Source: Chloroflexi bacterium CFX6
Lineage (GTDB): Bacteria; Chloroflexota; Anaerolineae; Anaerolineales; Villigracilaceae
NCBI GenBank assembly: GCA_030263595.1
Contig: SZPG01000004.1
Coordinates: 1 to 64,000 of the forward strand
Reading direction: 5' to 3'
DNA length: 64,000 bases
This document shows positions 35,649 to 44,684 of the stretch, piece after piece. A program made the translations under genes and the position numbers. The stretch's first letter is position 1. Every line of letters starts with the position of its first letter. Below the pieces are notes generated by a model, which was not told the DNA's origin, searched no databases, and was given only the letters and a program-made list of their open reading frames with translations.

Positions 35649-36440
35649 TCAACCTTCCTTCGGGTAAACGACCACCTTGCGATACGGCTCCTCGCCGGCG
35701 CTTTCGGTGATCACGGCGGGATGATCGCGCAGGGCGATGTGAATGATGCGGCGCTCGGCGGCGGGCATGGGTTCGAGCGTTTGTTTGCGCCCGCTCTTGG
35801 CGACCTGGTCCGCCACGCGCTTCGCCATCTGGATCAGTTGCTTTTCGCGGCGGTCGCGGTACCCTTCCACGTCCACGACGAGTTGCACGAACTGTTCCGT
35901 CTCCCTGCCGATGATGAGGGAAGCGACGTATTGAAAAGCGTTGAGCGTTTCGGAGCGCCGACCGATCAACACGCTCAGGTCGTCGCCGCGCACGTCCACG
36001 TTGATGTACCGCCGGTCGTCGCGGTCGGTTTCGCCGTATTGCGCGGAAACCTGCGCCTTCAACCCCATCAAATGAATGAGTTTGGAGACGACGGCTTCCG
36101 TGCGGTCGAGCAGCGGATCATGCTCCGGCTGGGTTTCGGCTTCCTGGACGGGAGCAGCCTCATCCTGAGCGCGAGACGAAGGGAGCGGAGTCTGATCGGG
36201 CGGCTCCGCTTCGGGCTCGGGGACGGCTGGTCCCGCTTCGACGGCTTGCGCGCCGCCCGGTTCGTTCACCGTCAAACGGACGCGTACCTGCGCTTTTCCC
36301 AGCCCGAACAAGCCCTTGCTCCCCGCGTCCAGCACTTCCACGCTGACGGCGTCGGCGGTGAGACCGAGCTGCGCCAGTCCCTGCGCGATGGCTTCCTCGA
36401 CGGTCGGCGCGATGATCTCCAGTGAGGTTCTAGCGTTCAT
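35649..36440 (-). CDS. khpB: RNA-binding protein KhpB (Jag)
   Basis: 263 residues. A Jag-N domain (EIIAPTVEEAIAQGLAQLGL, GSKGLFGLGKAQVRV) is followed by an acidic Pro/Glu-rich linker. A KH domain (DDLSVLIGRRSETLNAFQYV) and a C-terminal R3H domain (EPMPAAERRIIHIALRDHP) end it. It binds RNA and, with KhpA in other bacteria, affects cell elongation and division. It is directly downstream of yidC (9-bp gap), the classic order. Confidence 0.95.
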   Translation of the reverse strand: MNARTSLEIIAPTVEEAIAQGLAQLGLTADAVSVEVLDAGSKGLFGLGKAQVRVRLTVNEPGGAQAVEAGPAVPEPEAEPPDQTPLPSSRAQDEAAPVQEAETQPEHDPLLDRTEAVVSKLIHLMGLKAQVSAQYGETDRDDRRYINVDVRGDDLSVLIGRRSETLNAFQYVASLIIGRETEQFVQLVVDVEGYRDRREKQLIQMAKRVADQVAKSGRKQTLEPMPAAERRIIHIALRDHPAVITESAGEEPYRKVVVYPKEG

Positions 36441-36449
36441 GCCCGCCTC

Positions 36450-37193
36450 CTAGGTTTTTCTCATGCTCTTCGGCAGGAGGTTGCTCCAGTTGGCTTTCCC
36501 CTGCGCGGCGTATTGAACGATGCCCAGCAGGTTGCTGGTGATGAAGTAAACGGACAAGCCCGATGGGAAGGTGAGCGCGAACCAACCCAGCATGAGCGGC
36601 ATGGTGATGGTCATGGACTGTCCCATCGCCGCGCTCTGATCGTTGGGGTTGGTGGAGGGCGGCAGGGTGAGTTTGGATTGGATGTAGGTCGTCACCGCGA
36701 CCACAATGGCGAGGATGTAATAGGGTTCGGGTTGACCGAGGTTCATCCACAGGAACTTGCTGTTGAGGGGAATGAGGTTGGCGACATCGAGAAAATTGGG
36801 GTTGATGCTTCTCGAAAGTTTCAACAGGTCGAGCGGCGTGGATGCCAGCGCGCGGATGATGCTCTGGTATAACGCGATGATGATGGGGAATTGAATGAGG
36901 GTCGGCAGGCACGAGCCAAAGGGGTTGATGCCTTTCTCACGATAGACGCGCATTTGTTCCTGCGCCAGTTTTTCGCGGTCCTTGGCGTATTTCTTTTGGA
37001 TCGCCTGCCAGTCCTTGTCGTTCTGAAGATCCTGCATGGCTTTGGTGCCCTTCATTTGCTGGGCGTTGAGGGGCCAGGTCACAATGCGGATCAAGACCGT
37101 GAACAGGATGATGGCAATGCCAAAGTTCTGGCCGACCAGGTTATAGATCCACAATAATACGTTGATAAAAAGCGATACGAAAAGATCCCACAT
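36450..37193 (-). CDS. yidC: Membrane protein insertase YidC
   Basis: 247 residues with five hydrophobic spans and no large periplasmic domain, as in Gram-positive and Chloroflexota YidC. FGIAIILFTVLIRIVTWPLN begins the conserved core (with the Arg that sits in the hydrophilic groove), then GINPFGSCLPTLIQFPIIIALYQ and FPSGLSVYFITSNLLGIVQY. ATG 37193 has AGAGGA upstream; the longer open frame overlaps the propeller gene and is not coding. It inserts and folds inner-membrane proteins. Confidence 0.95.
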   Translation of the reverse strand: MWDLFVSLFINVLLWIYNLVGQNFGIAIILFTVLIRIVTWPLNAQQMKGTKAMQDLQNDKDWQAIQKKYAKDREKLAQEQMRVYREKGINPFGSCLPTLIQFPIIIALYQSIIRALASTPLDLLKLSRSINPNFLDVANLIPLNSKFLWMNLGQPEPYYILAIVVAVTTYIQSKLTLPPSTNPNDQSAAMGQSMTITMPLMLGWFALTFPSGLSVYFITSNLLGIVQYAAQGKANWSNLLPKSMRKT

Positions 37194-37200
37194 GGTTCCT

Positions 37201-38307
37201 CTATTTCTCCGGAGCGAACGTCCAAACCTGCCGACCGTTCGGATCGAGCGCGGCGAGGTAGAAATCGGTCTCCAGCGGGGCAACGAGAACCAGATCGCCG
37301 GCGACGACGGGCGTGGTGTAAATCTTGCCGCCCACTTCCTGGAACCAGAGCGTCTTGCCGTCCTTGCCGATGGCGTAGAGGTTGCCGGATTCGGTGGCGA
37401 GCAGGAGATGATCGTTTTGCAGGATGGCGTTACCCGTGATGGCTCCATCCGGCTGAACGCTCCAGTTCAGTCCGGGATTGGCTGTGTTGAAGGAATAGAA
37501 ATTGCCCTTCAGGTCCCCGAAGTATAGCGTGCCGTCGTCGAGAGTGGGCGTGCTCCAAATCCAGTCTTCGGCGTCGAGGATGGGGTTGTGTTCCCCGGTC
37601 TCGGGGTCGAAGCGTTCGAGTTGCGAGGCGAGCGAGCCGACGTACAACATGCCGTCCGCGCCGATGGCGGGCGAGCCGGGAATGGCGGCGGATACGTCCT
37701 TTTCCCAGACGACCGCGTACGTTTCCACGTCAACGGCATGGAGGCTGTGATCGAGGGACGTGACGTAGATTTGCCTGCCGTCGGTCACCGGCTGCGCCCA
37801 CAGGCGTCCGCCGAGTTCCACGACCTTCAGCGGTAGTTTCTGCGATTGACTGTCTTTCAGGTCGAAGATATACAGGTTGCCGTCCGCGTTGGGGGCGAAG
37901 AGTTTATCGCCGACGACGAGCGGAGACGCCACCCAGGGACCGGTCGCGCCGGTGAAGGTCCATTCCACGGCGGGGACTTTGCGCTCCCCATCCGTGACCA
38001 GGTCGCGCGGGTCGAGGGCATACAGGATATGTTTGCCCGCGGCGCTGCCTACGACCACGAAGCCGTCGGGTGTGATCACCGGCGCGGCATAGAACTGCGC
38101 CTTGTTGTCGTCCGGGTCGGAAAAGCGCCACGCTTCCCTGCCGTTTGCCAGGTTGACGCCATACACAAAGGGCAGGTCGGCAAGGTAGGCTGTGGTCTCG
38201 TCTGCGGACAAACCGGGCCAGGTCGTGCCGCGCACGGCTCCGCCGCACGCGCTCAAAAGGAGGGCGCCGAGCAGAAGCAGTAGCAACAATGGTAGTTTCT
38301 TTCTCAT
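37201..38307 (-). CDS. PQQ-type beta-propeller lipoprotein (BamB-like)
   Basis: 368 residues. The lipoprotein signal ends LLLSACGG. The rest is a beta-propeller of PQQ-like repeats (for example GVNLANGREAWRFS, ALDPRDLVTDGERKVPAVEW, HAVDVETYAVVWEKD, AIGKDGKTLWFQEVGG). It lies between yidD and yidC, 7 bp from the latter, which points to a role with membrane protein insertion on the outer face; that is inference from position. Confidence 0.88.
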   Translation of the reverse strand: MRKKLPLLLLLLLGALLLSACGGAVRGTTWPGLSADETTAYLADLPFVYGVNLANGREAWRFSDPDDNKAQFYAAPVITPDGFVVVGSAAGKHILYALDPRDLVTDGERKVPAVEWTFTGATGPWVASPLVVGDKLFAPNADGNLYIFDLKDSQSQKLPLKVVELGGRLWAQPVTDGRQIYVTSLDHSLHAVDVETYAVVWEKDVSAAIPGSPAIGADGMLYVGSLASQLERFDPETGEHNPILDAEDWIWSTPTLDDGTLYFGDLKGNFYSFNTANPGLNWSVQPDGAITGNAILQNDHLLLATESGNLYAIGKDGKTLWFQEVGGKIYTTPVVAGDLVLVAPLETDFYLAALDPNGRQVWTFAPEK

Positions 38308-38322
38308 CGAAAAATCGTACTC

Positions 38323-38613
38323 CTATGGAACGGGGTCGTACCCCCCGGGATTGAACGGGTTGCAGCGCAGGACGCGCCACGCCGCCATTGCCGATCCCTT
38401 GAACACGCCGTATTTGTAGATCGCCTGGTAGCCGTAATGCGAGCAGGATGGATAGAAGCGGCAGGTGTTCGGAGGCAGTCCCTTCGAGAGCGTCATCTGG
38501 TACAGGCGGATCAGGGACAGCAGGGCGATGCGCGGCAGATTCCAGATCGTGCGCGGCATGTCGCGCAGACGCGGCTCGTGGGAATAATCGTGCAGATGAA
38601 ATTCAGGATTCAT
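38323..38613 (-). CDS. yidD: Membrane protein insertion efficiency factor YidD
   Basis: 96 residues. The diagnostic motif is [20 protein letters not shown], then [20 protein letters not shown] and [17 protein letters not shown]. It overlaps the rnpA 3' end by 11 bp, the usual arrangement. The N-terminal 20 residues before the core are longer than average. Confidence 0.95.
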   Translation of the reverse strand: MNPEFHLHDYSHEPRLRDMPRTIWNLPRIALLSLIRLYQMTLSKGLPPNTCRFYPSCSHYGYQAIYKYGVFKGSAMAAWRVLRCNPFNPGGYDPVP

Positions 38614-38959
38614 GCGCTGGATGGAGGATGCGCGCCCGCTTTAGAAGATCGAGCAAAGCCTGACGGATTTCCTCCAGGGACGCGGCGACAAGCGCGGGTC
38701 GGGCGATCAGGATAAGGTCCGAGCCTGAAGCGACGTTTGGGATGAGAGGCCGCATGGCTTCGCGCAGGAGGCGTTTGGCGCGGTTGCGGGTCACTGCCGT
38801 GCCGATCGTCCGGCCGGCGGCGACTCCCACGCGCACGCGTTTTTCGCTTTCCTCGTTCTTCAGGGCAATCAACACAACAAGCGGGTGGGCATAGGACTTG
38901 CCGGAACGCCGCACCCGCTTGAAATCTTCGGACCGGGTCAGACGGAACCTTCTCTGCAC
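38603..38959 (-). CDS. rnpA: Ribonuclease P protein component
   Basis: 118 residues. [20 protein letters not shown] starts the protein and [20 protein letters not shown], followed by LLREAMR, is the RNR motif that binds the RNase P RNA. It matures tRNA 5' ends. It starts 19 bp after the rpmH stop. Confidence 0.95.
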   Translation of the reverse strand: MQRRFRLTRSEDFKRVRRSGKSYAHPLVVLIALKNEESEKRVRVGVAAGRTIGTAVTRNRAKRLLREAMRPLIPNVASGSDLILIARPALVAASLEEIRQALLDLLKRARILHPAHES

Positions 38960-38978
38960 CCGTGACTCTAAACGCCGA

Positions 38979-39149
38979 TTACCAGCGAACCTTTTTGACG
39001 TGTTCGTTGGCGGTGACTGTCAATTTATGGCGGCCGCGCAGCCGACGGCGTTTCAGCACGGCGCGCCCATCCGCCGTGGACATGCGTTTGCGAAACCCGT
39101 GCACGCGCACACGGCGGCGAATTTTCGGTTGATACGTTCTTTTTGGCAT
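38979..39149 (-). CDS. rpmH: 50S ribosomal protein L34
   Basis: 56 residues, [20 protein letters not shown] and onward to VKKVRW, a basic protein of the large subunit. It is slightly longer than the usual 44-47 residues because of an insert ([16 protein letters not shown]). ATG 39149 has GAGG about 9 nt upstream; the longer open frame is not coding. Confidence 0.95.
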   Translation of the reverse strand: MPKRTYQPKIRRRVRVHGFRKRMSTADGRAVLKRRRLRGRHKLTVTANEHVKKVRW

Positions 39150-39222
39150 TCCTTCTTTCCTCGTTTCAAAAATAATTGCTGTTTGCGCCTTCGACCTTTC
39201 ATAACAATAACAAAGGCACGAC

Positions 39223-39252
39223 ATTATACCGTGAGGGCTTTGATTCGGTCAA
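39223..39252 (-). promoter_or_regulatory. rpmH promoter
   Basis: The -35 TTGACC is at 39247-39252 and the -10 TATAAT at 39223-39228, with an 18-nt spacer; leader of about 65 nt. It abuts the end of the upstream RCK gene, so the ribosomal run starts afresh here. Confidence 0.8.
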
Positions 39253-39253
39253 T

Positions 39254-39958
39254 TCAGGACTCGTCCTGTTTTTTTCCGTTCCTCATCGGGTAGATCGGGA
39301 AGGCGAGCAGTTCCGAAAGTCTTTTCGCGCCTTCCGGGCTGACAACCGCAATGATCTCGTCGTTCTCCTGAAGGGCGCTGTCGCCGCGCGGCAGGGTCAT
39401 CACACCGTCGCGGATGATGGCGGCAATGACGCAATGTTCCGCCAAGCCCATGTCCTTGAGTTGGACGCCGATGGCTTTCGCCCCGGCAGGCACCTTTTCC
39501 TCCACGACCGAATAACGCCCGCGGCGGATCTTGAACAGGGTCATCATGTCGCCCAGGGACATTTCCTCCTGGATCAGGTGAGCCAGCACGTCGGACGCAT
39601 TGAGCGCCACGTCCACCCTGAAGGTTTCGTTGAAGAGCCAGGCGTTGTTCGGGTTGTTGACGCGCGCGATGGCGCGCGGCACTTCGAACAACTTCTTGGC
39701 GATGAAGCATATCGCCAGGTTGACGGCGTCGTTGCTGGTCACCGCGGCGATGACGTGCGCTTCGCGCGCGCCCGCCGCCTCCAGCACGCCGGGTTCGACG
39801 GGATGCCCCTCGTAGATCGTCTCTGTGGGGAGTTCCTGGTGGAGGAGAGCGAGGAGTTCGCGGCGATTCTCGATCAGGCGCACCTTGTAATCCTGGTTGA
39901 GCAGTAGACTGGCGAGGCGCGCTCCTGTGCGCCCGCCGCCTGCGATCAATACGAACAT
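39254..39958 (-). CDS. RCK (TrkA-type) potassium-transport regulator 1
   Basis: 234 residues. A TrkA-N Rossmann domain (FVLIAGGGRTGARLASLLLN, AAVTSNDAVNLAICFIAKKL) binds NAD(H) or ATP, and a TrkA-C (RCK-C) domain (LPRGDSALQENDEIIAVVSP) binds small ligands. It is one base after the end of RCK 2. Such proteins gate TrkH/KtrB channels; none is here, and the genes upstream are KimA-like transporters. Confidence 0.9.
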   Translation of the reverse strand: MFVLIAGGGRTGARLASLLLNQDYKVRLIENRRELLALLHQELPTETIYEGHPVEPGVLEAAGAREAHVIAAVTSNDAVNLAICFIAKKLFEVPRAIARVNNPNNAWLFNETFRVDVALNASDVLAHLIQEEMSLGDMMTLFKIRRGRYSVVEEKVPAGAKAIGVQLKDMGLAEHCVIAAIIRDGVMTLPRGDSALQENDEIIAVVSPEGAKRLSELLAFPIYPMRNGKKQDES

Positions 39959-39959
39959 G

Positions 39960-40622
39960 TTACGCCTCCATCTTCCCGGACAGGCGCGCCGTCAACGCGC
40001 CGATGCCGTTGAACGTGGAACTGACGTTGAGCAGATCCCCGGTCTGCAATTTGACATTCGCATCCGGCAGGAACGACCTGCCTGCCCTCGTCAAAGCCAC
40101 CGGGCGGCACTCGTTGAACGGACCCATGAGTTCGTCCAGGGCGCGTCCCTCCCACGCCTCGGGGATGCGGATCTCGTAGATCTCCACTTCGCCGTTGCCT
40201 GCCGAATACACCACTTTTTCGGACGGGTTGACCAGCAGTTCTTCGACGCGTTGCGCGCCCCACAAGGTGGAACCCACCGTCTGCAAACCGAACGTCTCGA
40301 TCACCCCGCGCAGGCTGGGGTCGTAATTGCGGGCGACCACCACCGGCACGTTGAAGAACTCGCGCGCGGCGTGGGAGACGACGGCGTTGAGCGCGTCCGA
40401 ATTGGTGACCGCCGCGAGACCGTCCGCTTCGCGGATGCCGGCGCGTTCGAGGACGTTTTCCGCCAGTCCCTCGCCCTCCAGCGTGCGCCCGCGAAAATCC
40501 GGGTGCAGGCGGTTGAACGCCTGCCGGTTGACGTCCACGACGACGATCTGATGCCCGCTTTTATACAGGTGATAGGATAACTCCGCGCCCACGCGGCCGC
40601 ATCCAACAATGATGAAATTCAT
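39960..40622 (-). CDS. RCK (TrkA-type) potassium-transport regulator 2
   Basis: 220 residues with TrkA-N (NFIIVGCGRVGAELSYHLYK, VVVDVNRQAFNRLH, AAVTNSDALNAVVSHAARE) and TrkA-C (RSFLPDANVKLQTGDLLNVS) domains. ATG 40622 overlaps the stop of the KimA-like gene (ATGA), so the transporter and this RCK protein are translationally coupled. The two RCK proteins probably form a hetero-ring. Whether they regulate KimA is not known. Confidence 0.9.
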   Translation of the reverse strand: MNFIIVGCGRVGAELSYHLYKSGHQIVVVDVNRQAFNRLHPDFRGRTLEGEGLAENVLERAGIREADGLAAVTNSDALNAVVSHAAREFFNVPVVVARNYDPSLRGVIETFGLQTVGSTLWGAQRVEELLVNPSEKVVYSAGNGEVEIYEIRIPEAWEGRALDELMGPFNECRPVALTRAGRSFLPDANVKLQTGDLLNVSSTFNGIGALTARLSGKMEA

Positions 40623-42586
40623 GGGTCTTGCTCCTTTTCTTCCTTATGCACGTGATAGGGAACGTCCGTGACGACGACCCCGTGCCTGGACAACAACTCC
40701 TGCCGCAGGACTTCCGCCGTCCGCATGTGGAGGGCGTGATGCCAGCGCTTCGAGGGGATGAATTGGGGGACGACAACGGTAATGGTCTCGTTGGGCTGGC
40801 GGTTGTCAATGATCTCCTCCAGGTATTCGAGCAGCGGCTCGACGAAGAGGCGGAAGGGCGAATCGAGGACCACCAGGCGCGTCCCCTCCCCCCAGGTCTT
40901 CCATTTCTTCTGCACCTTTTCGGCTTCCTCGTCGTCAATCGAAACGTGGACGGCAGTCACGTCGTCGGAAAGGAGTTTTGCATAACGCAAGCCCTCCAGC
41001 GTTCCCTGATGGATGCCGCTGACGGGCATGATCACGCGGTGACGCGGCTGCCGGGCGGGCAAGCCGCTGAACTCTTCCAGCGTGAGGTGGGAGGCGAGGT
41101 CCCTGTAATGATGATGGATGGTAAAGAACATTCTGACGAGGAACGGAATGATGATGAGGACGATCCAGGCGCCTTCGGCGAATTTGGTCACGGCGAATAT
41201 CATCATGACGATGGCGGTGCAAACGGCGCCGAAACCGTTGACGATCATTTTTATCCGCCACCTCTTATCATAACGCAGGAACGAGCCGGGTTCGCGGATC
41301 TCCTCGCCTTCCCTGAGATGACCGATCTTCCACCAGCGGCGCGCCATGCCGGTCTGTGAAAGCGTGAAGGAAAGGAATACGCCGATGGCATAGAGGGGGA
41401 TCAACAGGGTCACACTGGCGTTGAAGATGATGATCAGAACGGAGGCGATGACGGCAAGCGTGACGATCCCGTTGGAATAGACGAGACGGCTGCCGCGAAA
41501 GGTCAACTGGCGCGGCAGGAAGCCGTCCTTCGCGACGAGCGCGCTCAGGCGGGGAAAATCGGCAAAGGCGGTGTTCGCCGCCATGATGAGGATGACCGTG
41601 GTCGCGGTAATGACCATCAGGTATGGAACGCCGCGCCCGCCGAAAACCGTGCGTCCCAGTTGGGAGATCACGGTTTCCGTTTCGGAGGGGACCGCACCGA
41701 TGTGATTGGCGATGAACGAAATGCTCAGGAACAGCGTCGCCAGGATCACCGCCATCCAGATCAGCGTGATGCCCGCGTTGCGGCTGCGCGGTTCCTTGAA
41801 GGCGGTGATCCCGTTCGAGATCGCTTCGATGCCGGTCAGGGCGGCGGTGCCGCTCGAAAAGGCGTGCAGGATGATGAAGGGCGTGAGCGCGGAGACGATC
41901 CCATCCATCTCGAGGTGAGGCGGGTCTACGACCGCTCCCAGCGTTCCGGTGAAATGACGCGCCAAACCCGTCCCAACGGTGATGAACATCATTGCGACGA
42001 AAAAATAGGTCGGGATGGAAAACGCAGCGCCCGACTCCTTCACGCCCCGCAGGTTGATCAACATGATCAGGAAGACAGCCGCCACCGACATCCCGACGCG
42101 GTACGGGAAAAGTTCCGGGTACGCCGAGACGATCTGCGCCACCCCCGCCGAGATGGATACCGCCACCGTCAGGATGTAATCGGTGAGGAGCGCCGCGCCC
42201 GCGATCTGCGCGGGCATTTCGCCCAGGTTGTCGCGCGAGACGATGTACGCGCCGCCTCCATCCGGGTAGGCGTGAATGGTCTGTTCGTAGGAGATGGTGA
42301 CGATTGCCATCAGGACGACGATGGCAATGGAGATGGGAAAGACGTATCCGAACGCCATCGTCCCCGCGACCGCGAGGATGACCATGATCTCCTGTGTGGC
42401 ATACGCCGTGGAGGATAAGGCGTCGGAGGCGAAGACCGCCAGACCGATCCTCTTGCCGATGGTCTGATGCGGCGCGTCGGCAGTGGATAGGGGACGTCCA
42501 ATGAGCCAGTGACTCAGCGAGCGCGGCGGTTTGTATTCACTCTGCCGCCGCAGGATCTCGGTTTGATCGTTTTCAGGAGTTAACAT
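40619..42586 (-). CDS. KimA-like APC-family potassium transporter 1
   Basis: 655 residues. About 12 membrane spans begin near residue 40 (FASDALSSTAYATQEIMVIL, SYEQTIHAYPDGGGAYIVSR, LHAFSSGTAALTGIEAISNG). A cytoplasmic C-terminal domain of about 170 residues with a UspA-like look (RVIMPVSGIHQGTLEGLRYA) follows. This is the layout of KimA (YdaO) proton-coupled K+ importers, which c-di-AMP controls in Firmicutes; plain 'amino-acid permease' labels are likely wrong. ATG 42586 is used, though no good Shine-Dalgarno is seen. TATAAT lies at 42644-42649. Confidence 0.85.
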   Translation of the reverse strand: MLTPENDQTEILRRQSEYKPPRSLSHWLIGRPLSTADAPHQTIGKRIGLAVFASDALSSTAYATQEIMVILAVAGTMAFGYVFPISIAIVVLMAIVTISYEQTIHAYPDGGGAYIVSRDNLGEMPAQIAGAALLTDYILTVAVSISAGVAQIVSAYPELFPYRVGMSVAAVFLIMLINLRGVKESGAAFSIPTYFFVAMMFITVGTGLARHFTGTLGAVVDPPHLEMDGIVSALTPFIILHAFSSGTAALTGIEAISNGITAFKEPRSRNAGITLIWMAVILATLFLSISFIANHIGAVPSETETVISQLGRTVFGGRGVPYLMVITATTVILIMAANTAFADFPRLSALVAKDGFLPRQLTFRGSRLVYSNGIVTLAVIASVLIIIFNASVTLLIPLYAIGVFLSFTLSQTGMARRWWKIGHLREGEEIREPGSFLRYDKRWRIKMIVNGFGAVCTAIVMMIFAVTKFAEGAWIVLIIIPFLVRMFFTIHHHYRDLASHLTLEEFSGLPARQPRHRVIMPVSGIHQGTLEGLRYAKLLSDDVTAVHVSIDDEEAEKVQKKWKTWGEGTRLVVLDSPFRLFVEPLLEYLEEIIDNRQPNETITVVVPQFIPSKRWHHALHMRTAEVLRQELLSRHGVVVTDVPYHVHKEEKEQDP

Positions 42587-42676
42587 ACTTTTTTCTTTCG
42601 CCGACAAAAAAGACACCCCCGCGCGAGGCGAGGAGCGACGGGCATTATAGCCCAATCCGCAAAAAACGGAACTTGC

Positions 42677-44626
42677 CTAAGGAATCTGATAAGGCACTTC
42701 GGTAATGATCACGCCCGGCGTGGAAAGCAGTTCGCGGCGGAGCATTTCGGCGGTCTGCATGTGCAATACATTGTGGACCTTTTTCGTGGGGACGAAATGA
42801 GGCACCACGATGGTAATGGTCTCGTTGGGCTGTCGGCTGGCGAGAATGTCGTGGATGTAGTCCAGCAACGGTTCCAGGAAGAGGCGGTAGGGGGAATCCA
42901 CGATCACAAGACGGGTGCCGCGTCCCCACGTTTCCCACTTTCTACGGACCTTTTCCGTATCGTCCGGTTCCATCGAAATGTGGACGGCTGTGATGTCGTC
43001 CGATAACATGCGCGCGTAACGGAGCGCGGCGAGCGTCCCCTGATGCACGTTGCTGATGGGGACGATGACGCGGTGGCGGATGTCGTAGGGCGGCGGTTCG
43101 CCGTAATGTTCCAGCGAGAGGCGGTTCGCCAGCCCGGTGTAATGGCGGCGGATCCACAGAAAGATGACGATCAGGACCGGCGTGAGGATCAGGACGATCC
43201 ATGCGCCGTCGCGGAATTTCGTCACGGCAAAGACGCACATGACGATGAACGTGCAAAGCGCGCCGAAGCCGTTGCTGATCATCTTCAATTTCCATTTGCG
43301 GTCGTACTTCAACGTATGTGCGGACACGGACGTTCTGCCCTCGTCCTTAAGTTGACCCGAGCGCCGCCAGCGGCGCGCCATGCCCGCCTGCGCGAGCGTA
43401 AAGGACAGAAAAACGCCGATGGCGTAGAGCGGGATCAACCGCGAGACGCTTGCCTGGAAGATGACGATCAAAATGGACGCCGCCGCGCCGAGCGACACGA
43501 TGCCATACGAATAGACCAGGCGGCTCCCGCGATAGGTCAACTGGCGCGGCATGAAGCCGTCTTTGGCAAGCACCGCGCTCAAACGCGGGAAACCCGCATA
43601 GGCGGTGTTCGCGGCAAGGATGAGGATCACTGTTGTGCCGATGATGACAAACAGGTAGAACAACACCTGCCCGTCGAAGACCGTGCGCGCCAGTTGTGAG
43701 ATGACCGTTTCCACTTCGGACGGCACGGCTTTGATCTCGCGCGCGAGGAACGAGATGCCCATGAAGAGGATGCCGAGGATGAACGCCATCCAGATGAGGG
43801 TGATGCCCGCGTTGCGGCTGCGCGGTTCCTTGAAGGCGGTAATGCCGTTCGAGATCGCCTCCACGCCGGTCAACGCGGCGGTGCCACTGGAGAAGGCGTG
43901 CAGAAGCAGGAACGCCGTCACGCCCGACAGCGCCTCGCCGAAATGTTCGATCTCCGGCGGGTTCGCCACCGTTCCCAGCGACCCGGTGAACACGCGGAAG
44001 AAACCCGTCCCGAGCGTGATGAACATGATGACGATGAAGAAGTAACTTGGGACGGCAAACGCCGCGCCCGATTCCCGGACGCCCCTCAGATTGATGAGCG
44101 TGATCAGCGCGACGAAAGCCACGCACATCAGCACGCGGTAGGGGAACAGGCTGGGGTAGGCGGAAACGATCTGCGCCACGCCCGAAGAGATGGAAACCGA
44201 TACGGTGAGGATGTAATCCGTCAGCAATGCGGCTGCGGCGACCAGCGCCGGGAAATGACCGAGGTTATCGTACGCGACGACGTATGCGCCTCCGCCGTCG
44301 GGATAGGCGTGGATGATCTGCTCGTATGAAATGACCACGATCGCCAGCAAGCCGACGATGACGATGGAAATGGGGAAAACGTACCCAAAGGCGATCGTCC
44401 CCGCCGCGGCGAGGATGACGAGGATCTCCTGCGTGGCGTACGCGGTGGACGACAGCGCGTCCGAGGCGAAGACCGCCAGACCGACCGCCTTGCCGATGGT
44501 CTGGTGAGGCGCGTCCGCGGTTTGAAGCGGACGTCCAATCAAATAATGACTGAGGTTGCGCGGGGGGGTGTATTCGGTGGTGCGGTGAATGAGGGACGTA
44601 TCTTGATTGTCTTCAGGGTTGATCAT
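42677..44626 (-). CDS. KimA-like APC-family potassium transporter 2
   Basis: 649 residues, a close paralogue of the next gene: FASDALSSTAYATQEILVIL, SYEQIIHAYPDGGGAYVVAY and HAFSSGTAALTGVEAISNGI, then the C-terminal USP-like domain (RVIVPISNVHQGTLAALRYA). The two are tandem duplicates 90 bp apart. ATG 44626 aligns with the start of the paralogue (MINPEDNQ / MLTPENDQ). An in-frame ATG at 44656, 9 nt after TATAAT (44666-44671), may be the true leaderless start and would add 10 residues. Confidence 0.85.
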   Translation of the reverse strand: MINPEDNQDTSLIHRTTEYTPPRNLSHYLIGRPLQTADAPHQTIGKAVGLAVFASDALSSTAYATQEILVILAAAGTIAFGYVFPISIVIVGLLAIVVISYEQIIHAYPDGGGAYVVAYDNLGHFPALVAAAALLTDYILTVSVSISSGVAQIVSAYPSLFPYRVLMCVAFVALITLINLRGVRESGAAFAVPSYFFIVIMFITLGTGFFRVFTGSLGTVANPPEIEHFGEALSGVTAFLLLHAFSSGTAALTGVEAISNGITAFKEPRSRNAGITLIWMAFILGILFMGISFLAREIKAVPSEVETVISQLARTVFDGQVLFYLFVIIGTTVILILAANTAYAGFPRLSAVLAKDGFMPRQLTYRGSRLVYSYGIVSLGAAASILIVIFQASVSRLIPLYAIGVFLSFTLAQAGMARRWRRSGQLKDEGRTSVSAHTLKYDRKWKLKMISNGFGALCTFIVMCVFAVTKFRDGAWIVLILTPVLIVIFLWIRRHYTGLANRLSLEHYGEPPPYDIRHRVIVPISNVHQGTLAALRYARMLSDDITAVHISMEPDDTEKVRRKWETWGRGTRLVIVDSPYRLFLEPLLDYIHDILASRQPNETITIVVPHFVPTKKVHNVLHMQTAEMLRRELLSTPGVIITEVPYQIP

Positions 44627-44684
44627 GTTTGCATGGGAGATTCCACGCCCTGGCATGGATGCCGTATTATACGCCGATTCGAAT

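Noticed and set aside
36450-37448. Long form of YidC starting at 37448
   Set aside because: The extra frame overlaps the propeller lipoprotein and encodes no sensible N-terminus; ATG 37193 has AGAGGA and the usual start.
42590-42660. ydaO-type c-di-AMP riboswitch before the KimA-like gene
   Set aside because: The leader after TATAAT is only about 50 nt, too short for that riboswitch class.
40619-44626. Amino-acid permeases
   Set aside because: The APC fold is right, but the C-terminal USP-like domain and the adjacent RCK genes fit KimA-type K+ transport better.
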